Below are positions 55,497-64,000 of a stretch of DNA of 64,000 bases, one piece after another. A program made the position numbers and the translations under genes. The stretch is from Brevibacillus brevis (GTDB lineage Bacteria; Bacillota; Bacilli; Brevibacillales; Brevibacillaceae), in contig NZ_LR134338.1 in NCBI RefSeq assembly GCF_900637055.1, positions 3,482,001-3,546,000 on the forward strand. Reading direction: 5' to 3'. The notes beneath the pieces were generated by a model. It did not search any database. It had not been told where the DNA came from and saw nothing but the letters and a program-made list of their open reading frames with translations. Each line of letters begins with the position of its first letter. Positions within the stretch are counted from its first letter, which is position 1.

Positions 55497-56948
55497 ATGT
55501 CATTGATTCATGAAACAAGCATTCTCGAATGGCAAGCTGCAATGACAGCCGGAACCACGACTTCCCGGGAACTGACCCTCGCCTTTTTAGAGCGGATTGC
55601 CACATACAACAAACAAGGCATCCGAATCAATGCTATTTGTGAGCTAAACCCAGATGCACTGGCGATTGCAGAGTCACTGGATCGGGAACGAGCAGTGTCA
55701 GGCAGTCGCGGGCCGCTTCACGGAATCCCTGTACTCATCAAGGATAACATTGCGACATCTGACAAAATGCACACGACGGCTGGAGCTCTAGCTTTAGCAG
55801 ATTCGTTTGCCTCTGCGGATGCATTTGTTGTGTCAAGGCTCCGAGAGGCGGGCGCCGTCCTTTTAGGGAAAACAAATCTTACGGAATGGGCTAACTATAT
55901 CTCCAATGACATGCCAGATGGCTATAGCTCGCGCGGTGGACAAGTATTGAACCCATACGGTCCTGGTGTACTCGAAGTCGGCGGGTCTAGCTCGGGTTCA
56001 GCTGCTGCGATTGCCGCAGGATTTGCCGTAGTGGCAATCGGTACGGAGACTTCTGGGTCCATTCTCCACCCAGCGGAGCACAATTCGCTCGTGGGAATCA
56101 AGCCTACGGTTGGCTTAATCAGCCGTTCGGGTATCATTCCGATTTCCCATAGCCAAGACACAGCCGGACCGATGGCGAGAACTGTGACAGATGCAGCAAT
56201 TTTGCTTGGCGCGCTTACTGGGATAGATGAAAATGATCCGGTGACTGGAAAAAGCGAGGGTCTAGCACATACCGATTACCTCCCCTTCCTCGATGCAGAC
56301 GGTTTGCGGGGTGCGCGCATCGGCGTTGTACGCTCCAGGTTTTTGGCTGAGTGTGATGACGAAGAAATCGCCTTGTATGAAGCAGCTATTGAAAAGCTCA
56401 AAGAGGCTGGTGCAACTGTCATAGATGCGGTCACCATTCCGACAGAAAATGCCAAGTGGGATAGACAAGTTCTGGTGCATGAATTCAAGGTAGGCGTCAA
56501 TGCGTACTTAAAAACCTTACCAGCCCCCTACCCGATCCGCTCCTTGCGGGATGTCATTGCCTTTAATCGGGCACATGAGGAACAAGCCCTGCTTTACGGG
56601 CAAGAGCTGCTGGAAGAATCCGAGCAAACAAGTGGTACGTTGACAGAGCCGGAGTATCTGGCGAATCGCCTGTTCGATTTGGAAATGACACAGAAGCAAG
56701 GCCTTGATGCTGTCATGAAGGAGCACGAACTCGATGCCCTCTTGTACCCCGGCAGTACGGGTTATGCTATCCCGGCCAAAGCCGGTTACCCTTCGATTAC
56801 GGTTCCAGCTGGCTATACTTCCGCGGGCAAGCCATTCGGCATCATGCTAACTGGATTGGCATTCCAGGAACCTACCCTGCTTCGCCTGGCCTACGCTTAT
56901 GAGCAAGCAACTCGACTGCGTATAGCTCCGAGTATGACTACCGTGTAA
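55497..56948 (+). CDS. Amidase (amidase signature family)
   Basis: A 483-aa amidase with the Ser-cisSer-Lys triad: Lys in VLIKDNIAT, the glycine/serine-rich VGGSSSGSAAAIAAG with one Ser, and the nucleophile region GTETSGSI. The C-terminal FGIMLTGLAFQEP is typical of AS enzymes. AAAGGGG precedes the ATG. It is not part of a gatCAB cluster, so it is a free amidase of unknown substrate rather than GatA. Confidence 0.88.
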   Translation: MSLIHETSILEWQAAMTAGTTTSRELTLAFLERIATYNKQGIRINAICELNPDALAIAESLDRERAVSGSRGPLHGIPVLIKDNIATSDKMHTTAGALALADSFASADAFVVSRLREAGAVLLGKTNLTEWANYISNDMPDGYSSRGGQVLNPYGPGVLEVGGSSSGSAAAIAAGFAVVAIGTETSGSILHPAEHNSLVGIKPTVGLISRSGIIPISHSQDTAGPMARTVTDAAILLGALTGIDENDPVTGKSEGLAHTDYLPFLDADGLRGARIGVVRSRFLAECDDEEIALYEAAIEKLKEAGATVIDAVTIPTENAKWDRQVLVHEFKVGVNAYLKTLPAPYPIRSLRDVIAFNRAHEEQALLYGQELLEESEQTSGTLTEPEYLANRLFDLEMTQKQGLDAVMKEHELDALLYPGSTGYAIPAKAGYPSITVPAGYTSAGKPFGIMLTGLAFQEPTLLRLAYAYEQATRLRIAPSMTTV

Positions 56949-56960
56949 AGGAAGCACAGA

Positions 56961-57494
56961 ATGAACCACAGAATGAACCGATATTACGGACTTTTTATTG
57001 GCACAGCAATCCCTTTCAAGCATCTGAAGAAAATCATTCGCAAATTCAACTATGATTACTATGGCAAAGCCAGCCCAGAACGACAGCAGCACTTTATCGA
57101 AATAATTCCAGAATTCCACATCAGTCACTCTCATAATCCACACCATTGGCTAGCGTGTATCATGGTGGAACCTGCGTATTTGAACAGATTTTTAGAAATC
57201 GTAAACAACCTAGATTTCACTTTCATCCTTTGCCAGTATCGTCACGGTCATTTTCAAACGATAATGAATGAAATCGAGTATAGTGTTACGAGCTATCGCT
57301 CCTTGGAAGATGTCGTCTATCTGCTATTCGAAGATGAAGATGATATCGAAGGGAAATTCGCTAAAAAACTGCGCACGCTCCCACTCGAAAAACAATTTGC
57401 CTCAGCCCCTGGAATCAAAACGAGCGAAGAATATCAATATCTGCTAGATACATGGGTAAAGGAAGTACTCGCCTATCCAGCAAAAAACGCATGA
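56961..57494 (+). CDS. Hypothetical protein, 177 aa
   Basis: A soluble protein starting MNHRMNRYYGLFIGTAIPF. It is rich in aromatic and His residues (HISHSHNPHHWLACIMVEP), with acidic YLLFEDEDDIEGKF in the second half. AAAGGA is upstream of the ATG. It lies 12 bases after the amidase stop, so the two are probably co-transcribed. No family recognised. Confidence 0.7.
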   Translation: MNHRMNRYYGLFIGTAIPFKHLKKIIRKFNYDYYGKASPERQQHFIEIIPEFHISHSHNPHHWLACIMVEPAYLNRFLEIVNNLDFTFILCQYRHGHFQTIMNEIEYSVTSYRSLEDVVYLLFEDEDDIEGKFAKKLRTLPLEKQFASAPGIKTSEEYQYLLDTWVKEVLAYPAKNA

Positions 57495-57520
57495 GACCCT
57501 TTTGGCCCCATGCGTTTTTC
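57483..57520. terminator. Bidirectional terminator
   Basis: AAAAACGCATG and CATGCGTTTTT form an 11-bp stem between two converging genes. Confidence 0.85.
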
Positions 57521-57525
57521 CCATT

Positions 57526-57975
57526 CTACATTGTCTTGCTTTCTTGCTCCGCTTTACCGAGTCGGTCCTGGAACAGCTTGCTCAATTGACCGATATTTAC
57601 TTCCCATTCCTCATCCTTGTAATAGACAGTCGCTTTGTTTTCGCCCTTTTTGCCTACGATGCGAATACTCGTTGTCTTCACTTCATAGGTGCCATCTTCC
57701 TTGAAGGAAATATCGGCATCCTTAAGCTCTTTGTCCAAGACTGGTGTAATCGTCTTATCGACGACTTCCTGTGTAGCTACGGCTGCTTGACGTCCCATTT
57801 GAATCACTTCTTCAGGACTGAATTGGAAAAACAACACGAGCACAACACCAATAATAGCAGCGAGCGAAATAATTCGAATGATACTTCGCACCACCCATTG
57901 GGCAGCCATGATGATGAGTATGATAGCTAGCGCAATCGGCCAGTAATCTTTGATCAGCTGAAGTATTTGGTCCAC
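57526..57975 (-). CDS. Hypothetical membrane protein, 149 aa
   Basis: Two hydrophobic segments (WPIALAIILIIMAAQWVVR and IISLAAIIGVVLVLFF) precede a soluble domain with beta character (YEVKTTSIRIVGKKG, ATVYYKDEEWEVNIGQL). A GTG with GAAGGAGG upstream decides the start at 57975. No family recognised. Confidence 0.7.
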   Translation of the reverse strand: MDQILQLIKDYWPIALAIILIIMAAQWVVRSIIRIISLAAIIGVVLVLFFQFSPEEVIQMGRQAAVATQEVVDKTITPVLDKELKDADISFKEDGTYEVKTTSIRIVGKKGENKATVYYKDEEWEVNIGQLSKLFQDRLGKAEQESKTM

Positions 57976-58192
57976 GTCTATCCCTCCTTCGATTTCAGTC
58001 TCGCCAAAAAATATCGAAACCAAATCTTCTTACAGAAAAAAACCGTCTCAGCAAAGCGGACGGAATCGCGAAAATGGGTTGTCTCTCACTAATTCTCGTA
58101 AAAAATGCAAACTCCTGCTCTCATTTTCAATCGTTTTAAACGAATTTTGCCATTATATTCATCTTTAATAAAATAGAAACAGGTGATATAGG

Positions 58193-58936
58193 ATGAAACA
58201 AAATCTGTATGATCAACTGGATTTTTATCAGGACTATCAAAAGCTCCGTCTGTCCGGTGAATCGGAGAATGATATAATCGAACAGCCTGCTTTTCGCGGT
58301 TGTCTCCCCTCCCTGAAAGGATTGCGTGTACTCGACCTCGGATGTGGTGGCGGACAGTTCGCCAAGTACTGTGTGGAGCAAGGAGCAAGTGAAGTGATCG
58401 GTGTTGATCTCTCTCACAACATGCTGGAGTATGCCCGAACGAACAACAGTCATGAGAACATTCACTATCTACATGGCTCCCTGGAGGACATTGCGCTTGC
58501 CGATCATGACTACGATCTCATTACGAGCTCTCTTGTCATGGACTATGTTCGTGACTATGAGCACGTGATCAACAAAGTAAGCCGCGCCTTGCGCAACGGA
58601 GGCCATTTCGTTTACTCTACACTCCATCCGCATATTACTGCTCGCAAAAAGGTCGAGGGTTGGGTACGCGACGAAGAAGGGCAGAAGCATTTCTGGCCCT
58701 TGGATAACTACTTGGAAGATGGAGAGCGTGAAATGCACATGATGAACGGCAGAAAGGCCCTTTTTTACCACCGCTCCATGTCCACTGCCGTCAATACGTT
58801 AATCCAAGCGGGGCTTACCCTGCAAGAGATCATCGAGCCAACCTGCACACCAGAAGGACTCCTTTTGCAGCCGCATCAGATTTCAGAAGTAAGAAGACCG
58901 ACGTTTATTATATTCAAGACGCAGAAGACTTTTTGA
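58193..58936 (+). CDS. Class I SAM-dependent methyltransferase
   Basis: A 247-aa methyltransferase: the SAM-binding motif VLDLGCGGGQFAKYC, the acidic loop VIGVDLSHNMLEYA and the motif III region ITSSLVMDYVRDYE. It ends in an insertion-rich C-terminus with a Phe/Trp patch (EGWVRDEEGQKHFWPLDNY). AGGTGATATAGG precedes the ATG. The acceptor substrate is unknown. Confidence 0.85.
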   Translation: MKQNLYDQLDFYQDYQKLRLSGESENDIIEQPAFRGCLPSLKGLRVLDLGCGGGQFAKYCVEQGASEVIGVDLSHNMLEYARTNNSHENIHYLHGSLEDIALADHDYDLITSSLVMDYVRDYEHVINKVSRALRNGGHFVYSTLHPHITARKKVEGWVRDEEGQKHFWPLDNYLEDGEREMHMMNGRKALFYHRSMSTAVNTLIQAGLTLQEIIEPTCTPEGLLLQPHQISEVRRPTFIIFKTQKTF

Positions 58937-58947
58937 AATGAATGGTT

Positions 58948-58976
58948 AAAAGCCCGGAAGAATGCATCCGGGCTTC
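58948..58976. terminator. Terminator between methyltransferase and dsdA
   Basis: AAAGCCCGG and CCGGGCTTC pair around AAGAATGCAT; the T tail is on the minus strand, so it fits dsdA better. Confidence 0.65.
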
Positions 58977-59028
58977 ACGAAAATTGTTTACATAATAACT
59001 ATTATGTATCTTTAATATCATACTTTTC

Positions 59029-60393
59029 TTATTTTTTTCCATTCCCATCCAGAGCTTTGGCATAATACTCTTCCTGAATATACTCCGGCACCATACTCCC
59101 ACCAGTCACCCATACGATGTGGGTCGCCTTTTTCATTTTCTCCGTTAGACCTTGCTTCTCCAAATACATCCGCCCTGTCTCCTGCTGAAACAATCTAACA
59201 GGTCCTGGCATGCCAGCCAATGCAGACGGCTCCAATCGAATGGACTCATGATCGCGCAAGGCTCGCAACAAGGCATATAGCTCCTCGTCGTCCACGGTAA
59301 ACACGCCACTCAGCAGGTCCTCCATCATTTTTCCTACCAATCGGGAAGGTCGACCAACTGCCAGACCATCTGCCTCTGTCTTGTTGTCTATCCCGAAATC
59401 TTGAACGGAAACTTTGTCATGGAGCCCTGTCATTAAACCTAGCAGCATGCAAGGAGAATGAGTCGGTTCCGCAAAAAAGCAATGAACATGGTCACCATAA
59501 TTAAGCTTTAACCCGTATGCTACACCACCAGGACCACCACCAACTCCACACGGAAGGTAGACGAACAGCGGGTGATCACGATCTACTTTTATTTGTTGTT
59601 CCTCTAGCTGCCTTTTCAATCGTTCGGCTGCTACTGCATAGCCGAGGAATAATCGCTTGGAGTTCTCATCATCGATGAAGTAGCAGTTCGGATCGGCTTC
59701 AGCCTGCTTCCTGCCCTCTTCCACGGCTTTTCCGTAATCCGATGCGTACTCCACAACCTGGACCCCTTTTGCCCGCAGCAATTCCTTTTTCCATGCTTTA
59801 GCGTCCGCTGACATGTGTACAGTGACTTGAAAACCGAGCTTCGCGCTGATGATCCCGATGCTCAAACCGAGATTCCCTGTCGAGCCTACCGCAATGGAAT
59901 AACGGGAAAACAGTTCCCGGAACGCATCCGAGGCCAAAATAGCATAATCCTTGTCCGGTTGCAGCATCTGATGCTTTTGGGCCAATTCTTCTGCATGTGC
60001 CAGCACCTCGTAGATGCCGCCCCGTGCTTTGATCGAACCTGCAATAGGCAAATGGCTGTCGCATTTTAACCAGAGATTCCCTTGTATATTCGTCGCAAAG
60101 CGAGACTCCAGGTGCTTTTTCATCTCTTTTATCGGAACGAGTGGGGACTCGATCAGTCCACCAGCTTCTCTTGTCTCAGGAAAAGCCACTTGAATGAACG
60201 AGCTAAAACGCCGCAAGCGTTCTTCTGCATCATGGACTTCCTCTGGCCGAACGGAGAGAGCTGCTTTTGCGATCTCGTCATAGCTAGGGTTCGTCCAGAA
60301 CACTTCCTCCGTCGCCATCATGTTATGGAGAAGCGGATATTTCGTTTTCCACTCCTCTATTGTCAGCCCTTCCACCTTTTCGTTGTTTCCCAT
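59029..60393 (-). CDS. dsdA: D-serine ammonia-lyase
   Basis: A 454-aa PLP enzyme of fold type II. The Schiff-base lysine is in [14 protein letters not shown]; the phosphate-binding loop reads GSTGNLGLS and the later [15 protein letters not shown] is diagnostic of DsdA. It converts D-serine to pyruvate and ammonia. The ATG at 60393 is preferred over 60420, because a -10 TATAAT at 60431-60436 would make the longer form nearly leaderless, while GGGGG lies before 60393. No dsdX or dsdC neighbour. Confidence 0.88.
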   Translation of the reverse strand: MGNNEKVEGLTIEEWKTKYPLLHNMMATEEVFWTNPSYDEIAKAALSVRPEEVHDAEERLRRFSSFIQVAFPETREAGGLIESPLVPIKEMKKHLESRFATNIQGNLWLKCDSHLPIAGSIKARGGIYEVLAHAEELAQKHQMLQPDKDYAILASDAFRELFSRYSIAVGSTGNLGLSIGIISAKLGFQVTVHMSADAKAWKKELLRAKGVQVVEYASDYGKAVEEGRKQAEADPNCYFIDDENSKRLFLGYAVAAERLKRQLEEQQIKVDRDHPLFVYLPCGVGGGPGGVAYGLKLNYGDHVHCFFAEPTHSPCMLLGLMTGLHDKVSVQDFGIDNKTEADGLAVGRPSRLVGKMMEDLLSGVFTVDDEELYALLRALRDHESIRLEPSALAGMPGPVRLFQQETGRMYLEKQGLTEKMKKATHIVWVTGGSMVPEYIQEEYYAKALDGNGKK

Positions 60394-60552
60394 CTTGAAC
60401 GAGCCCCCTATTCTTTCCATCTTCTTTGTTATTATAACGAAATATTACAAAACTTCTTTTGGAAAACCAAATAAAAATTACTGATGAATCCACTCATTTG
60501 ATACAATGGTCGTGATAAAGAAGTCGACTGTACCAAAAAGGAAAGTGATAAC

Positions 60553-61044
60553 ATGTATCGCTATACCATATGCTTTCTCAAACATAGAAATGGGATACTC
60601 ATGCTAAATCGCAACAAATCACCGTTGATGGGGCTATGGAATGGCGTAGGCGGTAAGCTAGAGCACGGAGAGACTCCACTGGACAGTGTCCTTCGCGAGG
60701 TTCGGGAAGAGACGGGCATTTTGCTAGAAACCGCTTGCTACAAAGGAATTGTCTCTTGGCTAGTCGATGGAATGGAAACGGGCGGTATGTATGCATTTCT
60801 CGCTCATCTTCCGGAAGACTACGAGCGCACCCAAACCCCACAGCTCGTAGAAGAAGGCATACTTGACTGGAAAGAGCTAGCGTGGATTTTGGACCCGGAC
60901 AATGCTGGCGTCCCAGAAAACCTTCCCATGTTTTTACCATACATGTTGGAAGAGGCTGAACCTTGTCAACATTTCTTTACGTACGAAAATAACCTAATTG
61001 TCAACTACGAAACAGCTCCATTGCCAAAGCCGGTAACAACCTGA
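60553..61044 (+). CDS. Nudix hydrolase (MutT-like)
   Basis: A 163-aa protein with a complete Nudix box, from the Gly of GGKLEHGE through REVREETGI. The N-terminal YTICFLKHRNGILMLNR and NGVGGK are typical of 8-oxo-dGTP diphosphatases of Bacillales. AAGGAAAG precedes the ATG. It lies 18 bases from the GNAT gene downstream, so the pair is probably co-transcribed. Confidence 0.85.
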   Translation: MYRYTICFLKHRNGILMLNRNKSPLMGLWNGVGGKLEHGETPLDSVLREVREETGILLETACYKGIVSWLVDGMETGGMYAFLAHLPEDYERTQTPQLVEEGILDWKELAWILDPDNAGVPENLPMFLPYMLEEAEPCQHFFTYENNLIVNYETAPLPKPVTT

Positions 61045-61062
61045 ATCGGAGGAGAAACACGG

Positions 61063-61515
61063 ATGGAAATTCGCAAGCTTGCAGCACAGGAACAACCACC
61101 AATGGATTTACTCTTATTGGCTGACCCTTCAAGCAGATTGGTAAAAGATTATTTACAACGAGGTCAGTGCTATGTCGCTCTTCTGGAGGAGAGCATCGTA
61201 GGCGTCTACGTCTTGATTCCAACCAGACCGGACACGATTGAACTCGTGAATGTTGCCGTCGATGAGGCCCACCAAGGCAAGGGTATTGGCAAAAATCTCG
61301 TTCTTCATTCCATTGAAGCAGCAAAATCTCTCGGTTATAAGACGATCGAGGTCGGCACAGGGAATTCTAGTGTGGGTCAGCTTGCCCTTTATCAAAAGTG
61401 CGGATTTCGGATGAATTGGATCGATCGGGACTTCTTCTTGCGGCATTATGAGGAAGAGATTTACGAAAACGGGATTCAGGTGGTAGATATGATTCGCCTC
61501 TCTCAAGATATTTGA
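61063..61515 (+). CDS. GNAT-family N-acetyltransferase, 150 aa
   Basis: Acetyl-CoA-binding motif in NVAVDEAHQGKGIGKNLVLHS (QGKGIG), followed by the conserved SVGQLALYQKCGF. GGAGGAG precedes the ATG. The end of the protein (MNWIDRDFFLRHYEEEIYENG) is typical of a common Bacillales GNAT subgroup. Substrate unknown. Confidence 0.85.
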   Translation: MEIRKLAAQEQPPMDLLLLADPSSRLVKDYLQRGQCYVALLEESIVGVYVLIPTRPDTIELVNVAVDEAHQGKGIGKNLVLHSIEAAKSLGYKTIEVGTGNSSVGQLALYQKCGFRMNWIDRDFFLRHYEEEIYENGIQVVDMIRLSQDI

Positions 61516-61613
61516 GAAGATTGTCTAGAAACAGTGTGAACCGAATGAGTATACATAATTTATATTATGTTATCTTAATGTACGTTATCTTTTTATAGGA
61601 AAAGGTGATGCCA

Positions 61614-62414
61614 GTGATCACGCATTTTTCTAAATTAACCTTACAAACTGTGTCCATCCAAGGGGTACATCAGGTTTACGCAGACCGTCTCGGCTTTCCG
61701 ATTTCATCTCAATCAGACAAACAGATTACGTTTCAAGTCACTCCTGATTTTCGTTTAACCTTTCAAGAAGTGTATGAGCCGATTTCCCCCGCCCATATTG
61801 CGTTTCAAGTGCCTTATTCTCTCTTTCATGAATCAGCGAAAAAGATCAAAGAATCTGGTCTTTTGATTGTTCGATGGGAGGATGGGCATGACATTGATCA
61901 GGAAAAACAACGGATGAACTTGTATTTCCGCGATGGAGACGGGAATCTTCTTGAAATTATCGCCCACGAGTATGTGTCAGAAGAGGTCGTCAAGCCGTCC
62001 ACTCCCCTGCACATTATATATTTACGGGAAGTGGGCTGTCCTGTGGAAAGCGTGCCTGTCTTTACCCAATGGCTAAAATCGAATATAAGCCTGAAAACAT
62101 ACGAGGATGGTGAAATTTTTAACTTCGTCATCGGGGGCACGGCACATATCGTAGCCACATGGAAAAACAGGCCTTGGATTCCCATTGCGATGAAAGCGTT
62201 ACCACCAAAAATGCACGTCACTTTTGGAACACCTGACCAAACGTTCCTGCAAAAAGTACGGAGGCGCTTTGAAAAAAGTAATGTCCTATTCCATTCGGAT
62301 GCCCATGAGCTTACGTTCGTCCGGGAAGGATACTCTTTTTCTGTTATCCATACACCCGATTTCGCCCCTGACATCCCGAGTAAATTGCAATTACCTCTTT
62401 CTATCTCCACCTAG
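61614..62414 (+). CDS. VOC (glyoxalase/bleomycin-resistance-like) protein, two modules
   Basis: A 266-aa protein with two VOC-like units. The first (ITHFSKLTLQTVSIQGVHQ ... RDGDGNLLEIIAHE) has the usual closing Glu. The second (PLHIIYLREVGCPVESVP ... SFSVIHTPD) is more divergent and lacks the closing Glu. A GTG start eight bases after AAAAGG is preferred; ATG at 61608 is possible. Substrate unknown. Confidence 0.75.
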   Translation: MITHFSKLTLQTVSIQGVHQVYADRLGFPISSQSDKQITFQVTPDFRLTFQEVYEPISPAHIAFQVPYSLFHESAKKIKESGLLIVRWEDGHDIDQEKQRMNLYFRDGDGNLLEIIAHEYVSEEVVKPSTPLHIIYLREVGCPVESVPVFTQWLKSNISLKTYEDGEIFNFVIGGTAHIVATWKNRPWIPIAMKALPPKMHVTFGTPDQTFLQKVRRRFEKSNVLFHSDAHELTFVREGYSFSVIHTPDFAPDIPSKLQLPLSIST

Positions 62415-62477
62415 CAAATACAGCGGCAGACGAGGACTTCAGACGTTGTCCTTGACTACCGCTGTTCTGCTTTCACG

Positions 62478-63596
62478 CTATCCTCTAGCGACCTTTCTCT
62501 TCAAAAGTGGCTCGCGACCTTCGCGTCCTTGTGTTTTCGCAAGGTAGATGGCATATTCAAGCGGGCGAGTAATGGCATTCTTGTACTGCTCCATTGCCCC
62601 CATCTCCCGGAAAATTTCCCGAGCTGGTTTGGGATTCACTTCGATCAGCCACGCACGACCCTCTACATCGATGCCAATATCCAGTCCAAATTCAACCATC
62701 CGTCCAAAATGATCCTCGAGTGTTTCTGCTGTTTGAAAAGCGAGCTGTTCGCAATCACGTACGATCTGCGCAGTGCGCTCCTCCCCAAATCTCGGTCGGA
62801 GAAATACCGAAACAGGGATAGCTTTTCCACCGCCATGCAGATTAGAGGTGGCACTGCGTTCTGGACCCACGCGAATCCCATGACCTGTAATACTCCATTC
62901 ACCCTGCCCATTCTTTTGAATCAAGAGGCGCATGTCTACTGCACGCGAAGGAACCAGCTGCAAACGAAGCCCTTGCTGAACGATGTATTTCTCCTGTCTC
63001 GTCCAACGATCTACCCATCTCTGGGCAGCGGCTTTGTCTCTTACTACTGTGGACACTTTCGCCCTTTGCTTATTACGTCCGAGCAGTCTCAGTTCGTCGC
63101 CACGCTTTTCAATGGACAAGATGTTTCGACCCCCTGTTCCATTGAGTGGCTTTACGTAGAGCAATGGATGCTTGCCTAACATGTTTACGAGGCTTTGACG
63201 GTTATAGAGGTAGGTCTCCGGAAGCCAGCGATGCATTCTGGAGTCCCGATGCAGCACCTCATGTACTCGCCATTTGTTAGCCAATCGATTGTTTGCGTAC
63301 AAAAAATTACTCGTCCGCCGAAAGGCCACGTAGTTCTTAAACGCCTGTGTCGGTGTATAACGGTACCGGTCGAATACAGCGTCTGGACGATCAAATATCC
63401 TTGCTTGCCAGCCGCCACTCTTCCCCGGGACATACCCTCTCACCTGCTTGCCTGATCCCAACACGTCGTTAGGTGAAAACAAGAAAACGGTACAGCCCAG
63501 TTCTTGTCCAGCCTTGAGCAGTCGCCGAAAATAGGTTGGCTCTGCAAAACGTGTGCCTTCCCGCCAAGTCAAGATGCCGATTATGGGTCGTTTCAA
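62478..63596 (-). CDS. YheC/YheD-family spore coat-associated ATP-grasp protein
   Basis: A 372-aa protein starting with the family opening PIIGILTWREG, then VFLFSPNDV and FDRYRYT. The ATP-grasp-like core includes YVKPLNGTGGRNILSIE and VEFGLDIGIDVEGRAWLIEVNPKPAR, the last being the metal-binding site. YheC and YheD localise to the forespore or coat in Bacillus. A TTG start follows GGTGG. The molecular reaction is unknown. Confidence 0.85.
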   Translation of the reverse strand: MKRPIIGILTWREGTRFAEPTYFRRLLKAGQELGCTVFLFSPNDVLGSGKQVRGYVPGKSGGWQARIFDRPDAVFDRYRYTPTQAFKNYVAFRRTSNFLYANNRLANKWRVHEVLHRDSRMHRWLPETYLYNRQSLVNMLGKHPLLYVKPLNGTGGRNILSIEKRGDELRLLGRNKQRAKVSTVVRDKAAAQRWVDRWTRQEKYIVQQGLRLQLVPSRAVDMRLLIQKNGQGEWSITGHGIRVGPERSATSNLHGGGKAIPVSVFLRPRFGEERTAQIVRDCEQLAFQTAETLEDHFGRMVEFGLDIGIDVEGRAWLIEVNPKPAREIFREMGAMEQYKNAITRPLEYAIYLAKTQGREGREPLLKRKVARG

Positions 63597-63655
63597 AAGA
63601 CCACCCTCTCTCGTTTCCTCCTTGGCAGTTTATTCAGTCTGTAGTCAAATGGCGA

Positions 63656-64000
63656 TTATCTCAGCTTCTTTTCCAAGTGAAACAGATCGAGTGGCAACGG
63701 AGCCGTGACTTCGATAACTTCTCCACCGAATGGATGCTCAAATTTGAGTACGGCGGCGTGCAGCGCTTGTCGCTTAATGAGTTCGCGCTTGCCACCATAC
63801 AGTTCATCCCCCAAAAGCGGATGCCCAATATGACTGAAATGAACGCGAATTTGATGGGTTCGCCCCGTCTCCAATTGACATTCTACTTTCGTAGCTGTTT
63901 GAAAGCGTTCTTTCACCTGGTAATGCGTAATCGCTGGATCTCCGTTAGGTGTGACCCTTCTGCGCGTCCCATGATTCCGATCTTTTCCGATGGGTTCATT
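63656..64000 (-). CDS. RluA-family pseudouridine synthase, C-terminal part
   Basis: The frame is open to the window edge, so the start is outside. The visible 114 residues include EPIGKDRNHGTRRRV, PAITHYQV, ECQLETGRTHQIRVHFSHIGHPLLGDELYGG and ALHAAVLKFEHPFGGE, all conserved in RluA-type synthases. The catalytic Asp lies upstream of the visible part. It isomerises uridine in rRNA or tRNA; which one is not clear. Confidence 0.85.
   Translation of the reverse strand, partial: NEPIGKDRNHGTRRRVTPNGDPAITHYQVKERFQTATKVECQLETGRTHQIRVHFSHIGHPLLGDELYGGKRELIKRQALHAAVLKFEHPFGGEVIEVTAPLPLDLFHLEKKLR

Noticed and set aside
62411-62466. Inverted repeat ACAGCGG..CCGCTGT between the VOC and YheC/D genes as terminator
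   Set aside because: The stem is interrupted and no T run follows on either strand, so it is not listed as a feature.

Overview
This is chromosomal DNA of an endospore-forming Bacillales bacterium, most likely Brevibacillus. The evidence is a coat-F protein, a YheC/D spore coat ATP-grasp protein, a MecA-type adaptor, a DUF4025 protein, strong AGGAGG-type ribosome binding sites with many TTG and GTG starts, and dedicated CysAWT and Liv transporters. The species call rests on gene content and style, not on a search. There is no rRNA, prophage or CRISPR array. One IS3-family element and three tRNAs are present.

Layout. 1-5.2 kb: tail of a GH18 protein, small spore-type genes, a mecA-like gene, an intact IS3-family insertion lying between the two arms of the mecA terminator, and a coat-F gene. 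5.2-10.6 kb: kbl-tdh threonine degradation, a [2Fe-2S] thioredoxin-like ferredoxin, xerS with an SOS-like box, a frameshifted small gene and a GT51 transglycosylase. 10.6-20.7 kb: a minus-strand catabolic block of TetR, acyl-CoA ligase, MaoC hydratase, KAS III-like enzyme and a complete LivKGFHM ABC importer, followed by a second acyl-CoA synthetase interrupted by one in-frame TAG. 20.8-27.1 kb: two NlpC/P60 proteins (one with a degenerate extra domain), a FAH-family hydrolase, a VanW protein, a ferredoxin-NADP reductase and a tRNA-Asp-Thr-Leu operon.

27.2-36.2 kb holds the most coherent and least familiar system. A complete ECF transporter with its own S component (ecfA1-ecfA2-ecfT-ecfS) is followed by a P1-family Ntn peptidase and an M20 peptidase, with PepF downstream on its own promoter. 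Immediately upstream lies a PAS-AAA+-Fis sigma-54 activator with a small membrane protein. Between activator and transporter there is a canonical sigma-54 promoter (TGGCAT-N5-TTGCT) and two copies of a TGTTGCAA..TGCATC repeat suitable as activator sites. This looks like a sigma-54-controlled uptake-and-hydrolysis module of unknown substrate.

36.2-45.5 kb: two GNAT proteins with a nitrilase-family hydrolase, then a PucR-linked cluster (SSF permease with a DUF3311 partner, amidohydrolase, M20 carbamoylase-like hydrolase) for some amide or ureide. 45.5-53 kb: an ABC-F ATPase and the sbp-cysT-cysW-cysA sulfate operon behind a near-perfect sigma-A promoter with an overlapping inverted repeat. 53-64 kb: housekeeping and unknown genes: FAD oxidoreductase, DUF3846, dUTPase, TrhO, amidase, methyltransferase, D-serine dehydratase, Nudix, GNAT, VOC, YheC/D and the C-terminal part of an RluA-type pseudouridine synthase.
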